DNA from: Rhodothermales bacterium | GTDB lineage: Bacteria > Bacteroidota > Rhodothermia > Rhodothermales > UBA10348 | Reading direction: 5' to 3' | Assembly: GCA_024711125.1 (NCBI GenBank) | Contig: JANJTM010000074.1 | Coordinates: 1-64,000 of the forward strand | DNA length: 64,000 bases | In this document: one piece after another, positions 52,100 through 60,166 of the stretch | Layout of the letters: each line of letters starts with the position of its first letter | Numbering within the stretch: position 1 is the first letter of the stretch | Translations under genes and position numbers: made by a program | The notes under the pieces: generated by a model | Seen by the model: only the letters and a program-made list of their open reading frames with translations | Told to the model about the DNA's origin: nothing | Database searches by the model: none

Positions 52100-52879
52100 A
52101 TGCCTGCCGTGCCTGGCCGGGACCTGCATGCGGCCCTCACCCCGCTACTCGACGCCCTCGTCGAGCAGGCGAGCGTGCACTCGGTGTGCCTGTGGGAGAA
52201 GGATGCGGGCGAATACCGCCGGTCCGAATGCCGAGGTGCCGTTTCCGGCGCGCCGGGCAGGTTCCGTCCCGATGACGACACGGAGTCGTGGCTCGCTTCC
52301 TCCGGGCCGCTGTCCTGGCGCGTCACGGATCGGTACGCCTGGGAGAGCCCCGAAACGGCGTCGGACGGCCGGTTTCACCTGGCGATTGCCGTCTCGGGGT
52401 TGCTGCTCGAGGTAGCCACGCGCCCCGACGTCTCGGACGCGGACCTCGAAGCCGTCCTGGGCCTCGTGGAGGCATTCGGAGGAGTGGTGGCCGAACGCCG
52501 CGGTCGCGTCGTTTCGGGCCCGACGGCCGAGGATTCGGGACCGCTGCGTTTCGTGGACCTCACGTTCGTGGAATCGGTGGCGATGGGCGACCGCGACTTC
52601 GTCTTCGAGATCCTGGCGATGTCCGAGGCCTCCTTCCGGGTCGGGTGGGAGACCATCCGGGAAGAACTCGCCGCGGGCGCGTTGGCCAAGGCGTCTTCCG
52701 AAGCCCACCGGTTGCGATCCACCGCCCGCACGGTGGGCGCCTCTCGACTCGACGACGAGTTGCTGGATCTGGAACGGGCGCCCGACCTGGACGCCGCCCA
52801 CCATGAAGCACGACGGATCCGGCTGTCCGTGGAGACGGTGCTGCGGGAGATCCGGTGGCTGCTCGAGACGATGCGCTGA
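52100..52879 (+). CDS. HPt-domain protein with GAF-like N-terminal part
   Basis: 259 residues from MPAVPGRDLHAALTPLLDAL. Residues ~10-135 alternate strand and helix like a GAF-type sensor (HSVCLWEKDAGEYRRSE, HLAIAVSGLLLEVATRPDVSDADLEAVLGLVEAFGGVVA). Residues ~150-259 form a helical HPt-like domain with candidate phospho-His203 in SSEAHRLRSTARTVGASRLDDELLDLE, which differs from the usual H-x-L-K-G. No histidine kinase or response regulator is beside it. It may relay phosphate from an unlinked kinase, or be a degenerate relay module. Confidence 0.7.
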   Translation: MPAVPGRDLHAALTPLLDALVEQASVHSVCLWEKDAGEYRRSECRGAVSGAPGRFRPDDDTESWLASSGPLSWRVTDRYAWESPETASDGRFHLAIAVSGLLLEVATRPDVSDADLEAVLGLVEAFGGVVAERRGRVVSGPTAEDSGPLRFVDLTFVESVAMGDRDFVFEILAMSEASFRVGWETIREELAAGALAKASSEAHRLRSTARTVGASRLDDELLDLERAPDLDAAHHEARRIRLSVETVLREIRWLLETMR

Positions 52880-53180
52880 CGCGCCGCGGACAAACGGCGA
52901 CGCCCGACCTACCGGCCGGGCGTCTCGGCAAAGGCCCTCCCGAGGGCGTCCTGATCGCGTGTGATGAAAAGCGGCTGGAGCCGCTCCGGCGGCCGGCTGG
53001 CGCCGGTTCAGTCAGGTCGTGTTGGTCAATCGGCCCAGGCGGGAGAGTGGCTTCACGGGAGGAAATGTAGTCCCGGCTTCCTGTCCCGTCTGCAAGGGCC
53101 GCACGGGTCGAACCTGTGGGACACTTCCCGGTGGGATGCGCCGATGGCGGCGTTTCGGCACGGAGCTTTGGCGCGGGTCA
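52880..53180. other. 301-base gap between convergent genes, no gene found
   Basis: The only clear signal is a hairpin: GACGCCCG (52898-52905) and CGGGCGTC (52916-52923), 19 bases after the HPt gene stop. It has no T-run, so it is at best a weak terminator. A T-arm-like stretch near 53100-53117 and two small CxxC ORFs were examined and rejected. No promoter, repeat or RNA gene was recognised in the remaining bases. Confidence 0.5.
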
Positions 53181-53906
53181 TCAACCCGGCACCCGGAATG
53201 AGGCCAGTCCACCCAGGACGCGGTCCAGGTCGGCGGCGAGTGGGCATTCGATCACGACCGGCCGCCCCGAAACAGGGTGGTCGAAGGCCATGCGGACGCA
53301 GGCCAGCAAGAGGCGATCGGAATCGAATCGCCGCAGGAAGAAGCGGTTGTGCGCGTCGTCGCCGTACCTCCGGTCCCCGACGATCGGGTGGAAGACGTGC
53401 TTCATGTGGCGCCGAAGCTGGTGGGTTCTCCCGGTATGCGGTTCGAGTCGCACATGGCTCGAACGCGCCGTGGAATAGCGCGACACCGGTTCGGGCACCT
53501 CGAACCGGTCCAGCGTGACGAAGGAGGTCACGGCGTCCCGCTTCGGTCCGGATCGGCGGGAGTCCGGGGTCGGCCCCAACGCATGGTCGATCACCCCTTC
53601 GTCCGACATCCAGCCGCGAACGACCGCCTCGTACCGCTTGTCCACCTCCCGGGCGGCAAATGCCCGAAAGAGCGCTTCCGTCGCTTCCGGCGTCCTTCCG
53701 AGCACGACGATGCCCGAGGTGGGCTTGTCCAGTCGATGGACCGGTTGTACGCGGTACCCGACCTGGTCACGGAGTCGCTGGAGAAGGGCGTCGGGCTCGT
53801 GGGCGTCCAGGGACGACCGGTGCACGAGCAGGCCCGCCGGCTTGTGTACCGCGACCAGGAACTCATCTTCGTACAGGATGGGAAGCGCTTCCGGAAAAGG
53901 CGTCAT
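53181..53906 (-). CDS. truC: tRNA pseudouridine synthase, TruC-like (RluA family)
   Basis: 241 residues. Start ILYEDEFLVAVHKPAGLLVHRS is the TruC/RluA N-terminal motif; catalytic Asp in PVHRLDKPTSGIVVLGRT; HTGRTHQLRRHMKHVFHPIVGDRRYG binding block. TruC makes pseudouridine 65 in tRNA-Ile and tRNA-Asp; other RluA-family targets are not excluded. It lacks an S4 domain, as TruC does. It faces the HPt gene across the noncoding gap and is divergent from the hypothetical gene to its right. Confidence 0.9.
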   Translation of the reverse strand: MTPFPEALPILYEDEFLVAVHKPAGLLVHRSSLDAHEPDALLQRLRDQVGYRVQPVHRLDKPTSGIVVLGRTPEATEALFRAFAAREVDKRYEAVVRGWMSDEGVIDHALGPTPDSRRSGPKRDAVTSFVTLDRFEVPEPVSRYSTARSSHVRLEPHTGRTHQLRRHMKHVFHPIVGDRRYGDDAHNRFFLRRFDSDRLLLACVRMAFDHPVSGRPVVIECPLAADLDRVLGGLASFRVPG

Positions 53907-54019
53907 GGGGCGAAAATAGGGCGGTCCGCAGCGGCATGGCCGGCGTAACCGGACCTGGCCCGCGCTTTTCTCCGTCGGGGTCGGATCCTGGTCCCAACTC
54001 CCGTGTATACGAATTTCCT

Positions 54020-54730
54020 GTGGTCACGGCGACCTTCGTTCACCAGCCGGGGCGCCCCCCCCTCCCCCGGAACCACCTGTTGCAACGATTTGACACCATA
54101 CGGTCCGAGTGCCGATACGTGGATGGACGCCGCCTCTGGTTCGGGCGGGCGGTGCTCACGGGGACGGCCGTGGAGGTGTCGGGATGGATGGGGCTGCATC
54201 GTTTCGGCCTCCGCATCGCTCTCGGGGACGTGACCGCCGTTTCACGCCGCCTGGATGCCCGCCGCTCCAATCTCTCGTTTCTGATGGAGAATGGGCCCAC
54301 GCTGTCGATCCTGGTCTCGGCACCCGGCCTGTGGCGGCTCGAGGTCCTGCAGCGGATCCGCGCGCTGCATCCGGAGAGGAGCGGCGACGCGGACGAAAGC
54401 GTGCTTGGGGCCTCACCCGTCCCGGCCCAGTACCCTGGCCCCGCCGAGCCGGGGCCGACCCTCGAACCGCCGATCCTCGACCGACCGACGCCGCTCGAGG
54501 AGCCCGAACCCGTCGAACCTGCAAGCCCCACGATGCCCGAAGGCCTCGCGTACCGGGCGGACGTCGATTACGAGATTCCCCCTGGTCGCGCTGCCGAGCT
54601 GGGATTCGGCGACGAACTCCGGCCCGTCGGGGCGGCGGCGCAGGCCCAACCGCCTGTCGAGGTGCGCAGCCCGTTGACCGGCTGGAAACGTCTTCGGGAT
54701 CTCGACGGCGAACCGGAGAGTGGTGACTGA
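54020..54730 (+). CDS. Hypothetical protein with PH/GRAM-like N-terminal domain
   Basis: 236 residues if it starts at the GTG (VTATFVHQPGRP); the start is uncertain because the frame is open further back. Residues ~20-115 (ECRYVDGRRLWFGRAVLTGTAVEVSGWMGLHRFGLRIALGDVTAV ...) have the strand pattern of a PH/GRAM-type domain. It continues in a Pro/Glu-rich, low-complexity linker (PAEPGPTLEPPILDRPTPLEEPEPVEPA) and a short conserved-looking tail (SPLTGWKRLRDLDGE). No family was recognised. It converges with the GNAT gene 19 bases away. Confidence 0.6.
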   Translation: MVTATFVHQPGRPPLPRNHLLQRFDTIRSECRYVDGRRLWFGRAVLTGTAVEVSGWMGLHRFGLRIALGDVTAVSRRLDARRSNLSFLMENGPTLSILVSAPGLWRLEVLQRIRALHPERSGDADESVLGASPVPAQYPGPAEPGPTLEPPILDRPTPLEEPEPVEPASPTMPEGLAYRADVDYEIPPGRAAELGFGDELRPVGAAAQAQPPVEVRSPLTGWKRLRDLDGEPESGD

Positions 54731-54749
54731 CCCCCTGTCCGTTCGCGGC

Positions 54750-55358
54750 TCAGTCGTCCGAGGAGTCCTCCCGTCGCGGCGCGTTCGGGTCGAACAGCAT
54801 GCCGGTGCACAGGCAGTGCTGCTTGTTGGTCCTCGTGAGAATGTCGAAGTTCCGGCAGCTCTGGCAACCCTTCCAGAAGACGTCGTCCTGGGTCAGTTCG
54901 CTGAACGTGACCGGTCGGTATCCCAGGTCCGCGTTGATCTTCATCACGGCGAGGCTCGTCGTGATGCCGAACAGCTTGGCGTCCGGGTACTTCTCGCGCG
55001 AGAGATGGAACGCCCGGCGCTTGATGCGCCGCGCGAGGCCGTACTTCCGGTACTGCGGGACGACGATGAGTCCCGAGTTGGCCACGTAGCGCCCGTGCTC
55101 CCAGGTCTCGATGTAGCAGAACCCGGCGAACTCCGACCCGTTCAGCGCGATGATCGCCTTGCCTTCCTCCATCTTCATCCGGATGTAGTCGGGCGATCGC
55201 TTCGCGATGCCGGTGCCCCGGATCCTGGCAGCCTCTTCCATTTCGACGCAGATCTGCTCCGCGTACGAATGGTCTTCCGGACCCGCCACGCGGATCGTGA
55301 AGACCGGGGTCGGCTCGGCATTCGAGTCGACCGGAAGAGGCAAAGCGCTCATCGGCAT
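54750..55358 (-). CDS. GNAT-family N-acetyltransferase with Cys-rich tail
   Basis: 202 residues. GNAT core: SGLIVVPQYRKYGLARRIKRRAFHLSREKYPDAKLFGITTSLAVMKINADLGY with acetyl-CoA-binding Q/R-x-x-G-x-A region. The tail FWKGCQSCRNFDILTRTNKQHCLCTGMLFDP has CxxC and CLC cysteine pairs. The sequence ARIRGTGIAKRSPDYIRMKMEEGKAIIAL is a Bacteroidota-specific type that, from memory, often lies next to argininosuccinate synthase genes. No arginine gene is visible here. A role in acyl-glutamate formation is a hypothesis. Confidence 0.85.
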   Translation of the reverse strand: MPMSALPLPVDSNAEPTPVFTIRVAGPEDHSYAEQICVEMEEAARIRGTGIAKRSPDYIRMKMEEGKAIIALNGSEFAGFCYIETWEHGRYVANSGLIVVPQYRKYGLARRIKRRAFHLSREKYPDAKLFGITTSLAVMKINADLGYRPVTFSELTQDDVFWKGCQSCRNFDILTRTNKQHCLCTGMLFDPNAPRREDSSDD

Positions 55359-55519
55359 CGGAGGTTTGGGTACAAGCGGGCTCTAATGCACGCCGGGGTA
55401 CAATGTTCGCGGTCAATCCCATGCCGGACAGGGCCGTTCGGCCTCATCGCGATCCGGCCCGCTTGGCGGTTGGCGCATGCGTATTTTCGGTGGACCAGGC
55501 TCCATCTTTCCGCATGCCC

Positions 55520-56698
55520 ATGCCCCGGTATCTGACGGCCGGCGAATCCCACGGCGAAGCCCTCACGGGCATCGTGGAGGGCTTTCCGGCCGGAATTCCC
55601 CTCACGGCTGAAACCATCGATCGCCACCTCGCCCGACGATGGCTCGGTTTCGGTCGCGGAGGGCGCGCCAAGTTCGAGACCGACCGTGTGCGGATCCTTT
55701 CGGGCGTCCGGTTTTCGCGCACGATCGGAAGCCCGATCGCGCTGCACCTTACCAACGAGGCCTATCACCGCGACCGATCGGGCTGGCCTGAGGTCATGGC
55801 CGTCGGCGGAACCGGCGAGGGCGTGGAGAAGATCACGCTTCCGCGACCGGGACATGCCGACCTGACCGGCGTGCAGAAATACGGATTCGACGATATCCGC
55901 CCCGTGATCGACCGGTCCTCGGCGCGGGAGACCGCGATGCGGGTAGCCTGTTGTACGGTGGCCCGGGCGTTCCTGGCCGAATTCGGGATCCAGGTCGGAT
56001 CGCACGTCGTGCGTATCGGCGAAGTGGGATACGCCTCATCGTCCGATTGGGAGCCCCGCGTGAACGCGCTCCTCGGGGCGGGCGGCCCGCAGGCGCTCTT
56101 CGAGGCCGCGGACGCGAGCGAGGTGCGGGTGCTCGACCCCGACCTCTCTGCCGCCTGCATCGAGCATATCCGGGCGGTCAAGCAGGAAGGAGACTCGCTG
56201 GGAGGAGTTTACGAGGTCGTCGTCACGGGGGTGCCGCCCGGACTGGGATCGTACACGCACTGGGATCGGCGGCTGGACGGCCGGCTTGCCCAGGCCATCC
56301 TTTCGATCCAGGCACAGAAGGCCGTCGAGATCGGCGACGGATTCGGCGGGGCATCGCGTCGGGGTTCGACGGTGCACGATCCGATCGCGCTCGACGGCGA
56401 CCGATTCGTTCGCACGTCCAACCACGCGGGCGGCATCGAGGGCGGCATGTCGAACGGTATGCCCATCGTGGTCCGCGGGTACATGAAGCCGATTCCGACG
56501 CTCGTGAAGCCCCTCCCGACGGTTGACATCGCCTCGCGCGAAAGCGTGCCCACACGGTACGAACGGAGCGACGTCACGTCGGTCCCCGCCGCTTCGACGG
56601 TCGCCGAGGCCGTGGTGGCGTGGGCGATCGCCGAAGCGTTCCTGGAGAAATACGGGGGCGACCACCTCGACGAGATACGTTCCCGGGTACCCGGCTGA
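55520..56698 (+). CDS. aroC: Chorismate synthase
   Basis: 392 residues from MPRYLTAGESHGEALTGIVEG; an ATG six bases upstream is also possible. FMN-binding family signatures: GESHG at the start, GRGGRAKFETDRVRILSGV, RPGHADLTGVQKY, RSSARETAMRVA, and HAGGIEGGMSNGMPIVVRGYMKPIPTL near the C-terminus. Converts EPSP to chorismate, the branch point to aromatic amino acids, quinones and folate. No other shikimate gene is nearby. Divergent from the GNAT gene. Confidence 0.97.
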   Translation: MPRYLTAGESHGEALTGIVEGFPAGIPLTAETIDRHLARRWLGFGRGGRAKFETDRVRILSGVRFSRTIGSPIALHLTNEAYHRDRSGWPEVMAVGGTGEGVEKITLPRPGHADLTGVQKYGFDDIRPVIDRSSARETAMRVACCTVARAFLAEFGIQVGSHVVRIGEVGYASSSDWEPRVNALLGAGGPQALFEAADASEVRVLDPDLSAACIEHIRAVKQEGDSLGGVYEVVVTGVPPGLGSYTHWDRRLDGRLAQAILSIQAQKAVEIGDGFGGASRRGSTVHDPIALDGDRFVRTSNHAGGIEGGMSNGMPIVVRGYMKPIPTLVKPLPTVDIASRESVPTRYERSDVTSVPAASTVAEAVVAWAIAEAFLEKYGGDHLDEIRSRVPG

Positions 56699-56751
56699 GT
56701 GTCCGCGCGGGACGGGAGGAACCCGGGGGGCTTACGGGGGTCGATAGGGCC

Positions 56752-57141
56752 GTGACGAGTCTTGCCCGACATACCGTGTGCTCCAAAGGCGCAGGAGATC
56801 TGCGCCGTTCGCGGTCGGCCGCCGTGCTGCTCGTGCTGGTCGGCCTGTTGGCCCCGGCGCTGCACGAGTTTTCCCACGCGGCCGAAATCTGGCGCCTTTC
56901 CAATGCCGGACCCGGGGCCTGCGCCGAACATCCGGCCGGCGTGCATGTCGAATCCGGCTTCACGCATCTTCGCCACGCGCCGTGCATAGCCGTGTCGAGG
57001 GTGTTCGTGGCCGTCGTGCAGACCGTCGCCGGGCCGATCGCGGAGCGAACCGCGACGTCCCTGTTCACGCCGGGGGTTTTCCGCCCGGATCCCGTTGCCG
57101 CAGCGTCTGCGCAGCCCCGCGCGCCCCCCATCGCCGCCTGA
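56752..57141 (+). CDS. Small His/Cys-rich membrane or secreted protein
   Basis: 129 residues from a GTG; the frame is open further upstream, so the start is approximate. One hydrophobic segment (SAAVLLVLVGLLAPALHEFSHA) is followed by likely metal ligands: His38, His42, Cys57, His60, His65, His72, His75 and Cys78 (CAEHPAGVHVESGF..., HLRHAPC). This is a plausible metal-binding envelope protein. It starts a cassette with a ZnuD-like TonB receptor and a lipoprotein. It resembles in layout, but not in sequence, the DUF2946-type proteins found next to metal receptors. Confidence 0.65.
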   Translation: MTSLARHTVCSKGAGDLRRSRSAAVLLVLVGLLAPALHEFSHAAEIWRLSNAGPGACAEHPAGVHVESGFTHLRHAPCIAVSRVFVAVVQTVAGPIAERTATSLFTPGVFRPDPVAAASAQPRAPPIAA

Positions 57142-57208
57142 ACCGTCCGACGACGCCCGCGCCACCCGCGCGGGCGGTTTCGACCACCGAAGGTTCTGGC
57201 GACTTCAC

Positions 57209-59536
57209 ATGGCTCTACGCTGGGTATGGCGCGCGTCGCTCCTTGCGGCGTGCTTTCTCTCGGTAACCGGAGCGCGGGCCCAGTCTGTGCTCGGCATCGT
57301 GCGGGCCCGTTCGGGCGAGCCCCTGGAAGGCGTTCACGTGATCCTCCCCGAGTCCCACCGGGGAGCCGTCACGGGCGCTGACGGGTCCTACCGCATCGAC
57401 GGGGTGCCACCCGGTGACCACGAGATCGAATTCCGACACGTCGGGTACGCCGTGCTCCGCACGATCGTCTGGGTGCCGGACGACGGGCCGGCCGTTCTGG
57501 ACGTCGCGCTCGAGACCGAGTCCGTGCGGCTTCGCGATATCGTCGTCACGGCCGAGGGTCATGCCGGCGAGATGCTCGTCCGGGCCAGCCGCAGCGTGTC
57601 GGTGATCTCCACCGCAGACCTGGCCGAACTCCAGGGACGGGCATTGGGCGATATCCTCGGGAGACTGCCCGGCGTGACCACGCTTTCGACCGGTCCGTCC
57701 ATCGCCAAGCCGGTCATCCGCGGCCTGCACTCCCAGCGCGTCCTGGTCCTCCAGGACGGTGTCGGGCTCGAGGGGCAGCAGTGGGGCGGCGAGCACGCAC
57801 CCGAGATCGATCCGTTCGCGGCCGGCCGCATCGAGGTCGTTCGCGGAGCGGCGTCGGTCGAGTACGGAGCCGGGGCGATCGGGGGCGTGGTTCGCGTCGA
57901 TCCACCGGATCTTCCCGAGAGCCGCCCGATCGGCGGGACCCTGTCGCTGCGCGGGTTCTCGAACAATCGCCAGGGGGCCGCGTCGCTGATGGTGGAAGGC
58001 GGGCCCCGGGGTCTTCCGGGCCTGGGGTGGAGGGCACGGGTCTCCGGACGCCGCGCAGGCGATTCGAGCACCCCGGACTACGTGCTCGGCAATACCGGGT
58101 TCGAGGAAGTCGACGTCAATCTCGCCGCCGGGTACCACCGGGGGCGCAACGGCATGCACGTGATGGCGAGCCGGTTTTCGACGACGCTCGGGCTCTTCAA
58201 GGGTGCCCACATCGGCAACGTCGACGACCTGCTCCGGGCCATCGAGCGCGGCCGCCCGTCGGTCGAGTACGCTTTCACCTGGGACATCGCGCCTCCGAAA
58301 CAGGACATCGTGCACGACATCCTGCTGTGGAGGGGCCACGTCGCACTGCCGGGCGGCGACGTACTGGAGTCCTCGGTCGGCTACCAGTCGAACCGGAGAT
58401 CCGAGTTCGACGCGCATGCTCGGGGGCGCGACGCGGAAGAGCCCGCGTTTTCCCTCACGCTGCGCTCGGTCTCGGGAGACCTCAAGGTGCGGATGCGGCC
58501 GAGGGGGTCCTGGATCGGTGTGGCCGGCATCAGCTGGCAGGACCAGTCGAACCGCAACGGTGAGTCGGGTTTCCTGATTCCGAACTACCACGCGATCACG
58601 GGTGGGGCGTTCGCCCTGGCCTCCCGTATCTCCGGGACGTGGACCCACGAGTTCGGAGTCCGGCTGGACCGACGGTGGATGGAGGCGTGGCCCCGCGAGC
58701 GGCTTTCGATCGGCCCGTTCGTGCGCCGGACGCACGAGTGGACGTCGATGTCGGCGCACGCGGGCACCATCCGCAAGCTCGGAGCGCACTGGTCCCTGGC
58801 GGCCCAGGCGGCCCTGGCGTGGCGGCCGCCGGGTGTGAACGAACTCTACAACTTCGGCGTGCACCACGGCACGGCCCAGTTCGAGGTCGGGGACCCGACG
58901 CTCGGGGTCGAGCGCGGCCGATCGGCCGATCTGACCCTCCGGCACGAAGACGAACGTTGGACGGGTGAAGTCACGGCCTACGTGAACCGGATGAGCGGAT
59001 TCGTCCACCTGGTTCCGGAAGCGGAACCACGGGTGACCATCCGCGGCTCGTTCCCGAGTTTCCGGTATACGAACGCCGACGTACGGTTGGCCGGGGCCGA
59101 AGGAAGCCTTCGCGTGCTGCTCGGCTGGGGCTTCGTGGCCGACCTGTCGGCTTCGGTCGTGCGCGGCACCGACACGGCGACGGACGATCCGCTGGTCCTG
59201 ATGCCGGCAGACCGGGCGCGTTTCGGCTTGAGCCGCACCTGGGTCGGAGACCGGTTCGACCTCGAGGCGGGGCTCACCGTCCAGACGGTCGCCAGCCAGG
59301 CACGGTTCGTCGCGGGAGCGGATTTCGCGAATCCGCCGGCCGGCTACCGCATCGTCGGCCTCGATCTGGTGTCCCGCTTTCGTGCGCTGGGCCGAACGCT
59401 CACCGGCACTCTTTCCGCAGACAATCTTCTCAACACGCCGTACCGGGACTACCTGTCCCGGTATCGGTACTTCGTGGACGATCCGGGCCGGACCGTGAGC
59501 TTCGGCTTGCTCGTGCCGTTCGGATCGGCCCGTTGA
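57209..59536 (+). CDS. TonB-dependent outer-membrane receptor, probable zinc/metal (ZnuD-like)
   Basis: 775 residues from MALRWVWRASLLAACFLSVTGARAQS (signal peptide). CarboxypepD_reg-like domain (about 27-100: VLGIVRARSGEPLEGVHVILPESHRGAVTGADGSYRI), TonB plug (about 105-225: LGDILGRLPGVTTLSTGPSIAKPVIRGLHSQRVLVLQDG), and a 22-strand barrel ending in VSFGLLVPFG. Loop motif NELYNFGVHHGTAQFEVGDPTLGVERG matches the ELxxxGxHxATxTFExGDP region of zinc receptors. Imports metal across the outer membrane with TonB energy. The C-terminal 18 bases lead directly to a lipoprotein gene. Confidence 0.9.
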   Translation: MALRWVWRASLLAACFLSVTGARAQSVLGIVRARSGEPLEGVHVILPESHRGAVTGADGSYRIDGVPPGDHEIEFRHVGYAVLRTIVWVPDDGPAVLDVALETESVRLRDIVVTAEGHAGEMLVRASRSVSVISTADLAELQGRALGDILGRLPGVTTLSTGPSIAKPVIRGLHSQRVLVLQDGVGLEGQQWGGEHAPEIDPFAAGRIEVVRGAASVEYGAGAIGGVVRVDPPDLPESRPIGGTLSLRGFSNNRQGAASLMVEGGPRGLPGLGWRARVSGRRAGDSSTPDYVLGNTGFEEVDVNLAAGYHRGRNGMHVMASRFSTTLGLFKGAHIGNVDDLLRAIERGRPSVEYAFTWDIAPPKQDIVHDILLWRGHVALPGGDVLESSVGYQSNRRSEFDAHARGRDAEEPAFSLTLRSVSGDLKVRMRPRGSWIGVAGISWQDQSNRNGESGFLIPNYHAITGGAFALASRISGTWTHEFGVRLDRRWMEAWPRERLSIGPFVRRTHEWTSMSAHAGTIRKLGAHWSLAAQAALAWRPPGVNELYNFGVHHGTAQFEVGDPTLGVERGRSADLTLRHEDERWTGEVTAYVNRMSGFVHLVPEAEPRVTIRGSFPSFRYTNADVRLAGAEGSLRVLLGWGFVADLSASVVRGTDTATDDPLVLMPADRARFGLSRTWVGDRFDLEAGLTVQTVASQARFVAGADFANPPAGYRIVGLDLVSRFRALGRTLTGTLSADNLLNTPYRDYLSRYRYFVDDPGRTVSFGLLVPFGSAR

Positions 59537-59553
59537 AACGCTACTCCCTTCCC

Positions 59554-60099
59554 ATGAAAAGACTGCTCATCCCCGCGCTTCTTGCACTGCTTCTGCCGGT
59601 TGTCTCCGCCTGCGATTCGTCCGAACCGGACGATCACGGCGCCGGAGAACAGGAGTTCATCACCCGCCTGGAACTGCGTCTCACCGCCGGTGGCCGTACG
59701 GTCACGGCCGCGGCGGTCGATGACGACGGCGACGGCACCGGTCTCGAGATCGACGAGCTGGTCCTGGATGCCGGAACGACGTACACGGGAACGGTCGTCG
59801 TCCTGGACGAGATCAACGACGAGGACGTGGCCGCCGAGATCCAGGAGGAGGCCGACGAACACCAGTTCTTCTTCACGCCCGGCGGCGCCGCGGCATCGCG
59901 CATGTCGGTCGTCGTGACCGACCGTGATGCGAACGCACTGCCCATCGGCCTGGCCTTCACCCTGACCGTCTCGGCCGGTGGGGGAGCCCAGGGTACGCTC
60001 AACGTGGCGCTCAGTCACTTCGACGAGGAACCGAAGGACGGAACGTCGCGGTCCGACGAAACCGACATCGACGTCACGTTCCCGGTGACGATCCGCTGA
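59554..60099 (+). CDS. Acidic lipoprotein partner of the TonB receptor
   Basis: 181 residues. Lipoprotein signal (LLLPVVSAC, Cys20) followed by CDSSEPDDH, an acidic stretch that fits surface export in this phylum. The mature part (FITRLELRLTAGGRTVTAAAVDDDGDGTG ... YTGTVVVLDEINDEDVAAEIQEEADEHQFFF) belongs to a small Bacteroidota family labelled type 1 periplasmic-binding-fold protein in some databases (memory), which is found beside metal receptors. EEADEHQFFF holds possible metal ligands. It follows the receptor by 18 bases and ends at a terminator. Confidence 0.8.
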   Translation: MKRLLIPALLALLLPVVSACDSSEPDDHGAGEQEFITRLELRLTAGGRTVTAAAVDDDGDGTGLEIDELVLDAGTTYTGTVVVLDEINDEDVAAEIQEEADEHQFFFTPGGAAASRMSVVVTDRDANALPIGLAFTLTVSAGGGAQGTLNVALSHFDEEPKDGTSRSDETDIDVTFPVTIR

Positions 60100-60123
60100 T
60101 CCGGGCGGCCCTCTGACGCAGGG

Positions 60124-60159
60124 GACCCCGGTGCCGCCCCAGAGGGGCGCGCCGGGGTC
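60124..60159. terminator. Terminator hairpin between convergent genes
   Basis: GACCCCGG (60124-60131) pairs with CCGGGGTC (60152-60159), with an inner GCCCC/GGGGC stem. It separates the lipoprotein gene (ends at 60099) and the fcl gene (ends at 60167) and may serve both strands. T-runs are poor. Confidence 0.6.
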
Positions 60160-60166
60160 TTCGCGC

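Noticed and set aside
53041-53160. tRNA-like T arm (GGTTCGA on the minus strand)
   Set aside because: One mismatch in the stem, no matching 5' acceptor AGGGCCG upstream and no anticodon arm at the required spacing.
53019-53247. Small overlapping ORFs with CxxC motifs on both strands
   Set aside because: No start signals, no resemblance to known zinc proteins, and overlapping frames with similar length are expected by chance.
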